Source: Pelosinus fermentans DSM 17108 | GTDB taxonomy: Bacteria; Bacillota; Negativicutes; DSM-13327 | DNA: 64,000 nucleotides | Direction: 5' to 3' | Assembly: GCF_000271485.2 (NCBI RefSeq) | Contig: NZ_AKVN02000001.1 | Span: 624,001-688,000, forward strand | Shown here: in pieces, positions 37,433 to 45,980 of the stretch | Layout: every line of letters begins with the position of its first letter | Position numbering within the stretch: position 1 is the stretch's first letter | Program-made: the position numbers and the translations under genes | Notes under the pieces: generated by a model | The model's database searches: none | What the model was told of the DNA's origin: nothing | What the model saw: the letters and a program-made list of their open reading frames with translations, nothing else

Positions 37433-37801
37433 TTATGGGATATCTTTAGGGGCAAGGATAGCCCCAGGTCCTTCTTCTCCTGTACGAATTCGCACTGCGT
37501 TTTCAATAGGATAAATAAAAATCTTACCGTCGCCGATTTTTCCCGTGGAGCAGACTTTCTTTGCAGCTGCCACTACTTTTTCTACAGGAACTTCACAGAC
37601 AACAATTTCTATCTTGATTCCAGCTAAAAGATTGATGTTATATTCTCTGCCACGGTATATTTCAGTATGACCTTTTTGCAGCCCGCAACCAAATACTTGA
37701 CTTACGGTCATACCTGTAACTCCGATTGCATTTAATGCTTCTTTCAATTCCTCCAGCTTGCCAGGACGGGTGATAATATCGATTTTGGTCATGATCGACA
37801 T
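37433..37801 (-). CDS. PII nitrogen-regulatory protein (first of two)
   Basis: 122 residues, a GlnB/GlnK-type trimeric sensor of 2-oxoglutarate and ATP/ADP. The T-loop is GHTEIYRGREYNINLLAG, with Tyr54 where uridylylation occurs in E. coli PII, and the C-terminal signature GKIGDGKIFIYPIENAVRIRTGE. It is about 80 % identical by eye to the second PII gene, so the pair arose by duplication. It should control the Amt transporter or a nitrogen enzyme. AAAGGCGG lies eight bases upstream. Which copy is GlnK or GlnB cannot be decided from sequence. Confidence 0.92.
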   Translation of the reverse strand: MSIMTKIDIITRPGKLEELKEALNAIGVTGMTVSQVFGCGLQKGHTEIYRGREYNINLLAGIKIEIVVCEVPVEKVVAAAKKVCSTGKIGDGKIFIYPIENAVRIRTGEEGPGAILAPKDIP

Positions 37802-37994
37802 GGTGGCTACCGCCTTTCATCATAATGTAAGAAGCAACGAAGTGAAGATGCTGCATATACTGATAATTAGCTATTTACGGTTAGATTCCTCCTGACCATT
37901 GATAATAAAGTGTGGGAAAATTCAATTATAATGCATAAAGTGAGGGATATTCAGGCAAGACTCTAAAGTAGATACAATGTGTAAAAAACATTTT

Positions 37995-38083
37995 GAACCG
38001 CGAAGATGCGAAGAACATGAAGAGCTTATAGCAATCTTATTATTTCTTCGTGTCTTTTACATTTCTTCGCGATCTTCGCGTTT
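37995..38083. repeat. Intergenic palindrome, CGCGAAG type
   Basis: The left arm GAACCGCGAAGATGCGAAGAA (37995-38015) mirrors TTCTTCGCGATCTTCGCGTTT (38063-38083). It sits between the two tandem PII genes. Confidence 0.85.
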
Positions 38084-38112
38084 AATGGCTTTGAATTTAG
38101 TATACCAAGAAA

Positions 38113-38140
38113 GAACCTGACAGTCGAAACTGTCAGGTTC
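38113..38140 (-). terminator. Terminator of the amt-PII operon (minus strand)
   Basis: GAACCTGACAG pairs perfectly with CTGTCAGGTTC (38113-38123 with 38130-38140), loop of six, followed on the minus strand by TTTCTT. Confidence 0.8.
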
Positions 38141-38183
38141 AAAAGGAGGATTATCGAAAAGAGGAATGTTATTAATCAATGTA

Positions 38184-38555
38184 TCAAGAGTTATCTTCCT
38201 GGCGATCCATAATGGCAATGTCGCCTTCTTCGCCAGTACGGATTCTAACGGCATTTTCAATGGGATAAACAAATATTTTACCATCGCCGATTTTACCGGT
38301 GCGACATACTTTTTTTACCGTTTCGATTACAGCTGTGACAGGAACTTCGCATACTACGATTTCCACTTTTATGCCGGCTAAAAGATTAATATTATATTCT
38401 TTACCACGGTATACTTCAGTATGGCCTTTTTGCAAGCCGCAGCCAAATACCTGGCTTACTGTCATACCCATTACACCAATGTCAGCTAAGGCTTCTTTTA
38501 ACTCTTCCAATTTACCGGGGCGAGTCACTACATCAATTTTGGTTATTTTTTGCAT
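38184..38555 (-). CDS. PII nitrogen-regulatory protein (second, cotranscribed with amt)
   Basis: 123 residues, PII family. The T-loop GHTEVYRGKEYNINLLAG has Tyr54, and the ATP-binding motif GKIGDGKIFVYPIENAVRIRTGEEG is intact. It follows amt by 22 bases in the same direction, the classic amtB-glnK arrangement, so this copy is the likeliest to gate the Amt channel. AAAGGTGG lies eight bases before the ATG. It differs from the upstream copy mainly at the C-terminus. Confidence 0.93.
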   Translation of the reverse strand: MQKITKIDVVTRPGKLEELKEALADIGVMGMTVSQVFGCGLQKGHTEVYRGKEYNINLLAGIKVEIVVCEVPVTAVIETVKKVCRTGKIGDGKIFVYPIENAVRIRTGEEGDIAIMDRQEDNS

Positions 38556-38577
38556 GAAGGATTACCACCTTTCTGAT

Positions 38578-40008
38578 TTAGTGAGATTTAGTATGTGAGG
38601 CTTGTAAAATTGAACTATTGATTGGTTCTGATTGACTGGCAGCATGAGAAAAGGCTAGAGGAGAACCAGCAGTTATATCTTGATAACTATAACCCCGTTC
38701 ACCGTGTTCTGCAATATCCAGACCAATGTCTTCATGGCTTTCATCAGAACGTACTTGCATGAATATGCTAATTACTTTTAATATCACAAAGGTCATAACA
38801 GCTGCAAAAACCCAGGTGACTGCAACGCCGAATAATTGAGTCCAAACAAGATCAGGATTGCCAAAAAATAATCCATCAGCACCACCTGGATTTACAGCTG
38901 TAGAGGCGAATAGGCCTGTGGCGATTGCACCCCAAGTACCGCCAATTCCGTGAACGCCAAAGGCATCAAGAGCATCATCATAACCAAGTTTTGCTTTTAG
39001 AATACTAACAGCAAAGAAACAAATAGCACCGCCAGCTAAACCGATCACAATAGCAGGTATTACACTAACAAAACCGGCAGCAGGAGTGATTGCCACAAGA
39101 CCGGCCACACAACCGCTCGCTGCGCCTAGTATAGTGGGTTTGCCATTGTAGAGCCATTCGGTTAAAACCCAAGCGAGTGTAGCAGCGGCTGCCGCTACGT
39201 GAGTAACAACAAAAGCGCTGACTGCTAAGCCACTGGCAGACAATGCACTTCCGGCATTAAAGCCGAACCAGCCGAACCAGAGAAGAGAAGCACCGATGAG
39301 GGTCATAGGCAAATGGTGAGGCAGCATAATTTCCGTGCCGTATCCCTTGCGTTTGCCAATAAACAAAGCCACTACTAAACCAGAAATACCTGAGGAAATA
39401 TGAACAACCGTTCCGCCGGCGAAATCCAGGATGCCCATTTCCCGCATCCAGCCACCGACACCCCATACCCAGTGTGCAAGAGGGTCATATACAAAGGTAG
39501 CCCAAATGACAATAAATACAGCGAAAGCAGAAAATCTCATACGCTCAGCAAAAGATCCTGTAATTAAAGCAGCTGTAATAATGGCGAACATACATTGAAA
39601 AACCATAAAAAGCAGATGAGGTATCGTTGCAGCATAGTCAGGATTTGGTAATTGGCCAACATCGTTTAAGCCGAACCAGGCTAAGCTGCCGATGATATGG
39701 TTGATATCAGGTCCAAAAGCGAGGGAATAGCCCCATAGTACCCATTGTACAGTAATAAGTCCGATGATAAAAAAACTTTGCATAAGAGTGCTCAGTACGT
39801 TTTTAGTTCTAACCATACCACCATAAAATAAGGCTAAGCCAGGTGTCATAAGCATTACTAGTGCAGCACTTAGCAGAATGAAAGTAGTATCACCTGTGTC
39901 GATGGCAGCAACCTCGGCGGCGGCTTCTGCGCCATCTGCAAAGGCTGTTCCGAGACTAAGCAGCATCATAAGGACAGAAGTGCTCATAATAGTCAGTAGC
40001 TTTTTCAT
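38578..40008 (-). CDS. amt: Ammonium transporter (Amt family)
   Basis: About 476 residues: a cleavable signal peptide (MKKLLTIMSTSVLMMLLSLG, cleaved near AFADGA) and eleven hydrophobic helices. Typical Amt segments are present: PGLALFYGGMVRTKNVLSTL, FAERMRF, the GGTVVHISSGISGLVVALF pore region and the DDALDAFGVHGIGGTWGAIATG stretch. It conducts ammonia/ammonium into the cell under nitrogen limitation and is normally blocked by PII. The ATG at 40008 is chosen because GGGAGG lies before it; an in-frame upstream ATG at 40068 would place the start in the terminator area. It sits behind a structured leader. Confidence 0.95.
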   Translation of the reverse strand: MKKLLTIMSTSVLMMLLSLGTAFADGAEAAAEVAAIDTGDTTFILLSAALVMLMTPGLALFYGGMVRTKNVLSTLMQSFFIIGLITVQWVLWGYSLAFGPDINHIIGSLAWFGLNDVGQLPNPDYAATIPHLLFMVFQCMFAIITAALITGSFAERMRFSAFAVFIVIWATFVYDPLAHWVWGVGGWMREMGILDFAGGTVVHISSGISGLVVALFIGKRKGYGTEIMLPHHLPMTLIGASLLWFGWFGFNAGSALSASGLAVSAFVVTHVAAAAATLAWVLTEWLYNGKPTILGAASGCVAGLVAITPAAGFVSVIPAIVIGLAGGAICFFAVSILKAKLGYDDALDAFGVHGIGGTWGAIATGLFASTAVNPGGADGLFFGNPDLVWTQLFGVAVTWVFAAVMTFVILKVISIFMQVRSDESHEDIGLDIAEHGERGYSYQDITAGSPLAFSHAASQSEPINSSILQASHTKSH

Positions 40009-40070
40009 GTTAAAACCTCCCATGATTAAATTAGATCGTAAGATATAGTATTTTATACTTTTAGGCAAAC

Positions 40071-40108
40071 AAAAAGGCGCCTAAAGGTGGTAAGACCTTT
40101 AGGACGCC
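40071..40108 (-). terminator. Attenuator terminator in the amt leader
   Basis: On the minus strand the sequence from 40108 to 40076 forms GGCG-T-CCTAAAGGT / ACCTTTAGG-CGCC with a six-base loop, then five T (40075-40071). It lies after the promoter and before amt, 60 bases from the start codon, so it is a likely attenuator rather than an end-of-gene terminator. Confidence 0.85.
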
Positions 40109-40131
40109 ATTGTCCCTGATAAACAGTAAAA

Positions 40132-40156
40132 GCCTCCGCGAGTACTTTGCGAAGGC
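40132..40156 (-). promoter_or_regulatory. Leader hairpin upstream of the amt attenuator
   Basis: On the minus strand GCCTTCGC (40156-40149) pairs with GCGGAGGC (40139-40132) with one wobble. The preceding bases can instead form AGGCA-ATGA-TGCCT, sharing the same GCCT. The two are mutually exclusive, as expected of a sensor-driven switch. No ligand or protein is evident. Confidence 0.5.
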
Positions 40157-40190
40157 ATCATTGCCTATTTCGTATAAAATTTATAAATGA

Positions 40191-40219
40191 ATTATATCAA
40201 TGTTTTATAGCCATGTCAA
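40191..40219 (-). promoter_or_regulatory. Strong promoter of the amt operon (minus strand)
   Basis: Reading the minus strand, TTGACA (40219-40214) and TATAAT (40196-40191) are exactly 17 bases apart. The transcript should start near 40184 and cross the two hairpins before amt. It is a perfect vegetative promoter, which implies that control is exerted after initiation. Confidence 0.9.
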
Positions 40220-40456
40220 TAAAGAAACGCAAAATAAAAATCCGAACAAAAATAGTGTATTCCTATATAAAATTCGATAAAAATAGGTTATAATAGTTTC
40301 TGGATTTGTAAAAGCGTAAAAGTACAAGTCTATTTTTAATGTTGTATTTATATATATAGAAGCTTAATTATAAAGATTTTATTTTGTGAAGCCTGGCACC
40401 AGCCAAATTTTCTAATAAGCATAGAAAGTATAAGTTCTTTTTGGAGCAAAAATACG

Positions 40457-40544
40457 GAATCGCGAAGGCACGAAGAGACGAAGTTAATAGGTTAGAGAGT
40501 ATGTTTACTTCGTGTTCTTCCTATTCTTCGCGTCTTCGCGGTTC
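40457..40544. repeat. Intergenic palindrome, CGCGAAG type
   Basis: The left arm GAATCGCGAAGGCACGAAGAG (40457-40477) mirrors TTCTTCGCGTCTTCGCGGTTC (40524-40544). The two genes on either side are divergent, so here it is not placed as a terminator. Confidence 0.8.
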
Positions 40545-40613
40545 AAAAGGTCTAATTTTTTAAGGACGCGTAGCGTTTTTCTAACGTAAATATGGATGAG
40601 AAGGAGCAAGGTA

Positions 40614-42005
40614 ATGCAAAGCAAATATGATGTAGTGATTATTGGCGGAGGTCCGTCGGCAATTTTTGCCGCCTATGAACTAGTGTCCAGCAATCCAGCT
40701 ATTTCTTTAGCTATGATTGAAGAAGGCCATGATATTTATCATAGAACATGTCCTATAGCAGAAAAGAAAGTGAAACATTGCATAAACTGTAAACCATGCA
40801 GTATTATGCGCGGCTTTGGTGGGGCAGGAGCCTTCTCTGATGGTAAGTATAATTTCACCAGTGAATTTGGAGGCTGGTTAAATGAGTATCTTACAGATGC
40901 GCAAGTGGAAGAGTTAATTGATTATGTAGATTCGATTAATATAAAATATGGAGCACCTAAAGAATTCTTCACGACCAAGAACAGCAGTATTCGCAAAAGT
41001 GCAATTGCTCATGATTTGCATTTGCTGCAAGCAAAAGTTCGCCATTTAGGTACGGAAAATAATTTACATATTTTAAAGTGTCTTTACGAATTTTTAAAAG
41101 AGAAAATCACGATCGTTTTTAATAAGCACGTAGAAGATTTCCAAAAACAAGAAGAAGGCTTTATTGTAAAAATGAAAAATAGTCAGGAAGAGATTTGCTG
41201 TGACTATTTAATTGCAGCTCCGGGCCGTGCCGGCTCAGAATGGTTTTCTGAAAAATGCCTAAAGATGGGACTGACGATTTCCAGCAATCAAGTGGATGTT
41301 GGTGTACGGGTGGAAATTCCAGCAGAAGTGTTTCAGCATATTACAGATGAGGTATATGAAGCGAAGTTAGTGTATCGCACAAAGCAGTATGGTGATTTGG
41401 TTCGTACATTTTGTATGAATCCCAAAGGATATGTGGTAGCGGAAAATACAGATGGTATTATTACAGTGAATGGTCACAGCTATCGTGACGAAAAACTTCA
41501 TAGTAAGAATACGAACTTTGCTTTATTAGTCAGTAATCGCTTCACAGAGCCTTTTAACGAACCTCAGCAATATGGTAAGCGAATTGCTTCTTTTTCCAAT
41601 ATGCTAGGTGGCGGAGTGCTAGTACAACGTTTTGGTGATTTGATAAAAGGGCGCAGAACCAATGAACATCGATTAGATCAAAGCTTTACCAAGCCAACTC
41701 TTGCCGCGACCCCGGGAGATCTGAGTTTGGTTTTGCCAAAACGTCATCTGGATAATTTAATTGAAATGATTTATGCCTTGGATAAAATTGCACCTGGGAT
41801 GGCCAATGATGATACCCTCCTATATGGTGTAGAAGTAAAGTTTTATAGTTCCCGCTTAAAGTTGACAGAACAGCTAGAGACGGAGATTCCGAATATGTTT
41901 GGTATTGGAGATGGGGCAGGTATCACACGCGGTCTATCTCAGGCCAGTGCCAGCGGCATACATGTTGCTAGAGTGATTCACCAGAGAATGCAAAAAGATA
42001 TATAA
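40614..42005 (+). CDS. FAD-dependent dehydrogenase (COG2509-like)
   Basis: 463 residues. The N-terminal FAD site is DVVIIGGGPSAIFAAYEL, and the C-terminal FAD-binding end is FGIGDGAGITRGLSQASASGIHVA. Conserved middle blocks include MRGFGGAGAFSDGKYN and a Cys pair in CINCKPC (near residue 60). It belongs to the COG2509-type FAD-dependent dehydrogenases often next to electron-transfer or anabolic genes; its substrate is not known. ATG 40614 is chosen, with GAAGGAG seven bases upstream, over ATG 40596. The next gene encodes Ndh-2, but about 380 bases and half-repeat elements separate them. Confidence 0.82.
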   Translation: MQSKYDVVIIGGGPSAIFAAYELVSSNPAISLAMIEEGHDIYHRTCPIAEKKVKHCINCKPCSIMRGFGGAGAFSDGKYNFTSEFGGWLNEYLTDAQVEELIDYVDSINIKYGAPKEFFTTKNSSIRKSAIAHDLHLLQAKVRHLGTENNLHILKCLYEFLKEKITIVFNKHVEDFQKQEEGFIVKMKNSQEEICCDYLIAAPGRAGSEWFSEKCLKMGLTISSNQVDVGVRVEIPAEVFQHITDEVYEAKLVYRTKQYGDLVRTFCMNPKGYVVAENTDGIITVNGHSYRDEKLHSKNTNFALLVSNRFTEPFNEPQQYGKRIASFSNMLGGGVLVQRFGDLIKGRRTNEHRLDQSFTKPTLAATPGDLSLVLPKRHLDNLIEMIYALDKIAPGMANDDTLLYGVEVKFYSSRLKLTEQLETEIPNMFGIGDGAGITRGLSQASASGIHVARVIHQRMQKDI

Positions 42006-42065
42006 TATTCACCAATAAAGAAAGCATAAGTTTCATTAAAATGTGTAGCATTTATAAAAAAAAAT

Positions 42066-42095
42066 GAACCGCGAAGAATTACATCTTCGCGGTTC
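42066..42095. repeat. Minimal copy of the CGCGAAG palindrome
   Basis: GAACCGCGAAGA (42066-42077) pairs perfectly with TCTTCGCGGTTC (42084-42095) around a six-base loop, so the whole element is only 30 bases. The interior seen in other copies is missing. Confidence 0.85.
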
Positions 42096-42114
42096 AAAAT
42101 ATTTTAAATAAAAC

Positions 42115-42149
42115 CCTTTGTGTCCTTTGCGTCTTTGTGGTTCGATTCG
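42115..42149. repeat. Isolated right half-arm, CACAAAG type
   Basis: CCTTTGTGTCCTTTGCGTCTTTGTGGTTCG occupies this stretch; it is the right half of the CACAAAG palindrome with no left half. It abuts the minimal CGCGAAG copy. Confidence 0.7.
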
Positions 42150-42385
42150 TTTTCACAAGCTGAATCCAAATTTTACAAGGCTACGTGAAAAAATAGACAG
42201 AATTCATTGAAAAAAGCTATAAGATAGATAGCCTTTTGTTATAGCGAAAAAACGAGAAAAAAGACGATTGATTGAGATTTAAGGAGTAAAAATATATGAG
42301 ACAGCCTGTCAGCGGGAGTGAATGTTATTTATGAATATGTTATTGTTATAGAGAAGAGAGAGGAAGAGACGGAGGAACATAAAAA
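42150..42385 (+). other. Gene-free stretch upstream of ndh
   Basis: About 236 bases with several short A/T-rich inverted bits (for example GCTATAAG...CTTATAGC-like runs around 42210-42235). No promoter boxes or ribosome sites stand out apart from the one for ndh (GGAGG at about 42370). I see nothing else to support. Confidence 0.4.
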
Positions 42386-43648
42386 ATGCAAAATGAAACA
42401 GCGTTAAAACCACCCCATATTGTAATCATTGGGGCTGGTTTTGGCGGAATTCGTACAGCTCGTGCATTAGCAAAGCATGAAGTGAAAATTACCCTTATTG
42501 ATAAGTATAATTATCATTTATTTCAACCGTTACTATATCAGGTAGCAACAGCTGGATTATCTGTAGATGACATTGCGTATCCTGTTCGTGCTATATTTAG
42601 GGATCAGAAAAATGTAGACTTTCGTTTAGCAGAAGTATCGGATGTGGATTTTGATAATAAAGTCGTTACCATGAATACTGGTGAAATTGGTTATGACTAT
42701 CTGGTGATCGCAGCAGGTGGTTCGACAAATTATTTCGGTATGGAGTCTATGGAGAAAAACGGATTTGGCATGAAAACCTTAGATGAATCCGTTATGATCC
42801 GTAATCATGTACTGCGCATGTTTGAATTGGCAGCTCATGAGAAAGATGCTGATAAGCGCCGAGCATTATTAACCTTTGTGATTGTAGGCGGTGGCCCTAC
42901 TGGTGTGGAATCTGCAGGTGCTTTATCGGAATTGATTTACCATGTTATGGTGAAAGAATACCATACCCTGAATTTTAAAGAAGTACGCATTATGTTAGTC
43001 GAGGCTTCCGACAAATTATTTGCAACCATGCCAAAAGAGTTGCGTGATGCTACTGTAGAAACGTTAATCCGCAAACATGTAGAAGTACGTTTGTGTGTTC
43101 AGGTTACAGATTATAATGGGGAAAAAATGAGTCTAAAGGGCGGCGAAGTGATTCCAACCTATACTGTAGTTTGGGCAGCAGGAGTAAAAGCCAATTCTTT
43201 GATCGATACATTAAAGGTTGAGCAGGCCAGTATGAGGCGGGCGATTGTAAACGAATTTTTGCAGCTGCCTAACCGTCCTGAAGTATTTGTGATTGGTGAT
43301 TCGGCTCAATTTATGCAAGGGGAAAGGCCTTTGCCGATGGTTGCGCCTGTAGCAATACAGCAGGCTGAAGTCACGGCAAAGAATATACGCAGCCTAATAC
43401 GCGGTAAGGAACTTAAGAAATTCACATATAGAGATGTGGGAAACATGGCAACCATTGGACGTAATGCAGCGGTTGTGCACATGGGTAACTTTAAGACTCA
43501 TGGATTTATTGCCTGGGCTATCTGGTCCTTTGTACACATTTTACGACTCATTGATTTTCGTAATCGTGCCGTTGTATTTGTAAAATGGATGTGGGACTAT
43601 CTCGTATATGAAAGAGTCGTGCGCATTATTACCAGGCAGCGGCAATAA
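42386..43648 (+). CDS. ndh: Type II NADH:quinone oxidoreductase
   Basis: 420 residues. Two dinucleotide-binding folds are plain: FAD at IVIIGAGFGGIRTARAL and NADH at FVIVGGGPTGVESAGALSEL. The C-terminal amphipathic part after about residue 380 anchors it to the membrane face (HILRLIDFRNRAVVFVKWMWDYLV). It oxidises NADH and reduces quinone without pumping protons. In this window it can feed cytochrome bd through the quinone pool. GGAGG precedes the ATG. Confidence 0.93.
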   Translation: MQNETALKPPHIVIIGAGFGGIRTARALAKHEVKITLIDKYNYHLFQPLLYQVATAGLSVDDIAYPVRAIFRDQKNVDFRLAEVSDVDFDNKVVTMNTGEIGYDYLVIAAGGSTNYFGMESMEKNGFGMKTLDESVMIRNHVLRMFELAAHEKDADKRRALLTFVIVGGGPTGVESAGALSELIYHVMVKEYHTLNFKEVRIMLVEASDKLFATMPKELRDATVETLIRKHVEVRLCVQVTDYNGEKMSLKGGEVIPTYTVVWAAGVKANSLIDTLKVEQASMRRAIVNEFLQLPNRPEVFVIGDSAQFMQGERPLPMVAPVAIQQAEVTAKNIRSLIRGKELKKFTYRDVGNMATIGRNAAVVHMGNFKTHGFIAWAIWSFVHILRLIDFRNRAVVFVKWMWDYLVYERVVRIITRQRQ

Positions 43649-43712
43649 GAAATTATAAGTTTCTTTTAAAGAAGAACTTGAATCATAGAAGATTGGGTAA
43701 ATAAAACCTTTT

Positions 43713-43796
43713 GAAACGCGAAGACGCGAAGAGTAGGAAGGACACGAAGAGGATTATTCCTTCGTGTCTTTTATACCTTCGCACCTTCGCGTTTCA
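43713..43796. repeat. Intergenic palindrome, CGCGAAG type
   Basis: The left arm GAAACGCGAAGACGCGAAG (43713-43731) mirrors CTTCGCACCTTCGCGTTTC (43778-43796), with an inner CACGAAG/CTTCGTG pair. Confidence 0.85.
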
Positions 43797-43999
43797 ATTG
43801 TTTTTTCTTTTTAAAATAGCGCGTATAAACCACAGAGAATAAGAGGGGAAAAATGGCTATTTCCAATGAACCCTGATTCCTTTCTGATTATCGACTAATT
43901 TATTCCATTGAACCATTTTTTGTTTCCCGATGGTAGTACTTGAGGTATGGTATAAGTGGAATCTTAAAGAGTATTCAAAAAATAAGGAGGAGGTTTATT

Positions 44000-45802
44000 G
44001 TGAACGGTATTTATCTTGTTATTATTGCCGCGCTTTGGTTAACCCTTGCGTATCGCATTTATGGTTCCTTTATAGCTGCCAAAGTGCTTACGCTGAATTC
44101 AGAACGGGTTACTCCTGCGGTAAGTATGGACGATGGGCGGGATTACGTTCCCACAAACAAATGGGTTACCTTTGGTCATCATTTTGCAGCCATAGCTGGT
44201 GCTGGCCCGTTGGTAGGTCCGGTTATTGCTGCCCAATTTGGTTATCTGCCAGGCACGCTGTGGTTATTAATTGGTGCTGTTTTTGCTGGGGCTGTCCACG
44301 ATATGGTAATATTGTTTGCCTCAGTTCGCCACAATGGTTTATCAGTGGCGCAGATAGCAAAGAAGGAAGTCAGTAATTTATCGGGTTTTTGCACTTCAAT
44401 TGCGGTGTTATTTCTGCTGGTGATTACCCTGGCTGGTATGGCTGTAGTAGTAGCAAATGCTTTGTACAATAGCCCTTGGGGTACATTTACGGTTGCTGCC
44501 ACTATTCCGATTGCTATTTTTATTGGTATTTACCTGCGCTGGCTGCGCCCTGGGAAAATCCAGGAAGCTTCTATCATTGGTGTGCTATTGGTTTTGGCTG
44601 CTGTTTTTGTTGGTCCGTGGATTCAGCATTCGCCATTGGCACCGTATTTTACATTTGATGTAAAGCAATTATCAATTATGTTAGCCTTTTACGGTTTTTT
44701 TGCCGCTGCATTGCCAGTGTGGCTGCTGCTGGCACCACGGGATTACTTGAGTACTTATATGAAAATTGGAACCATTGCTGCATTGACTATCGGTATTATT
44801 GTAGTTAGACCTGAAATCCAAATGCCTGCATTCAGTCAATTTGTGAATGGCGGTGGACCCGTTATTGGCGGTCCAGCCTGGCCGTTTGTCTTCATTACCA
44901 TTGCCTGTGGTGCGTTATCTGGGTTTCACTCTTTAATCAGTACAGGTACGACACCTAAAATGATCATGAATGAAAAAGAGATTCTTCCTATTGGTTTTGG
45001 TGCTATGTTAGTCGAAAGTTTTGTTGCCTTAATGGCATTGATTGCTGCTACCAGCTTGAATCCGGCTGATTATTTTGCCATCAACTCTACTCCGGCAGCA
45101 TTTGCAAAATTAGGATTAGTCGTAGACCAATTACCCCATCTGTCAGAAATGGTTGGTGAAGATATAACCGGGCGTCCCGGCGGTGCTGTTTCTTTGGCTG
45201 TCGGTATGGCTCATATTTTCTCTAAAATACCAGGAATGGAATCACTCATGTCCTTTTGGTACCATTTTTGTATCATGTTTGAAGCCTTATTCATTTTGAC
45301 ATTAATTGATGCTGGTACTCGTGTTGGTCGTTATCTATTGCAAGAAATGGGTGGCGTAATCTATAAACCACTCAAAGATACTCACTGGTGGCCCGGTATC
45401 GTCTTTACTAGTGCTTTAATTTGCTTTGCTTGGGGCTACCTGGTACTCCAGGGGAATATTTCTACGATTTGGCCTCTATTTGGTGTTTCAAATCAGCTGT
45501 TAGGCACCTTGACGTTAGCAATTGGTACTACCATGCTCTTCCGTATGGGACGGGGCCGCTATGCCTGGATCACCATTATGCCCATGATGTTTTTAGCAAC
45601 AGTTACATTTACCGCTGATTATATGAATATTTTCAATACCTATTTACCAGCAAAAAATTACCTTCTGGCTGGTGTCAGCGGTGTCATGTTTATACTAGTT
45701 GTCGTTGTTCTCATTGACTCTATCATTCGCTGGGTGCATCTGTCACGAACGGTTCCACCTGATTATAGCGAAGCACCCGACCCTAAATCCATAATAAATT
45801 AG
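44000..45802 (+). CDS. cstA: CstA-family transporter (carbon starvation/peptide or pyruvate uptake)
   Basis: About 600 residues, a many-pass membrane protein. CstA motifs are visible: AIAGAGPLVGPVIAAQFGYLP, a TGTTPKM stretch in the middle and FWYHFCIMFEALFILTLIDAGTRVGRY. Family members import peptides or pyruvate during carbon starvation; the substrate here cannot be told. GTG 44000, six bases after AAGGAGGAGG, replaces an earlier in-frame start at 43940 that has no ribosome site and encodes charged residues. A strong terminator follows. It may work with the fermentation and oxidation genes nearby. Confidence 0.93.
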   Translation: MNGIYLVIIAALWLTLAYRIYGSFIAAKVLTLNSERVTPAVSMDDGRDYVPTNKWVTFGHHFAAIAGAGPLVGPVIAAQFGYLPGTLWLLIGAVFAGAVHDMVILFASVRHNGLSVAQIAKKEVSNLSGFCTSIAVLFLLVITLAGMAVVVANALYNSPWGTFTVAATIPIAIFIGIYLRWLRPGKIQEASIIGVLLVLAAVFVGPWIQHSPLAPYFTFDVKQLSIMLAFYGFFAAALPVWLLLAPRDYLSTYMKIGTIAALTIGIIVVRPEIQMPAFSQFVNGGGPVIGGPAWPFVFITIACGALSGFHSLISTGTTPKMIMNEKEILPIGFGAMLVESFVALMALIAATSLNPADYFAINSTPAAFAKLGLVVDQLPHLSEMVGEDITGRPGGAVSLAVGMAHIFSKIPGMESLMSFWYHFCIMFEALFILTLIDAGTRVGRYLLQEMGGVIYKPLKDTHWWPGIVFTSALICFAWGYLVLQGNISTIWPLFGVSNQLLGTLTLAIGTTMLFRMGRGRYAWITIMPMMFLATVTFTADYMNIFNTYLPAKNYLLAGVSGVMFILVVVVLIDSIIRWVHLSRTVPPDYSEAPDPKSIIN

Positions 45803-45811
45803 AGAGAAAAT

Positions 45812-45857
45812 AAAAAAGCAAATAAGCTCCGCTTGTTCGGGGCTTATTTGCTTTTTT
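45812..45857 (+). terminator. Terminator after cstA
   Basis: AAAAAAGCAAATAAGC (45812-45827) pairs perfectly with GCTTATTTGCTTTTTT (45842-45857), giving the T-tract in the stem; loop of 14 bases. Confidence 0.88.
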
Positions 45858-45884
45858 ATAGGGGAAACAAAAAAAGGTTTAGCA

Positions 45885-45959
45885 GAACCACAAAGGAATG
45901 CACAAAAAAATATAAATAAAACCCCCTTTGTGTCCTTTGCGTCTTTGTGGTTCAATTCG
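45885..45959. repeat. Intergenic palindrome, CACAAAG type
   Basis: GAACCACAAAG (45885-45895) mirrors CTTTGTGGTTC (45943-45953). The internal parts have decayed on the left side. Confidence 0.7.
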
Positions 45960-45980
45960 TTTTTATACTTTAGCCGACCT

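Noticed and set aside
40132-40156. ANTAR antitermination site in the amt leader
   Set aside because: The loop does not give a hexaloop with A1 and G4 closed by a base pair, and the second hairpin loop (CTTACC) also fails that rule.
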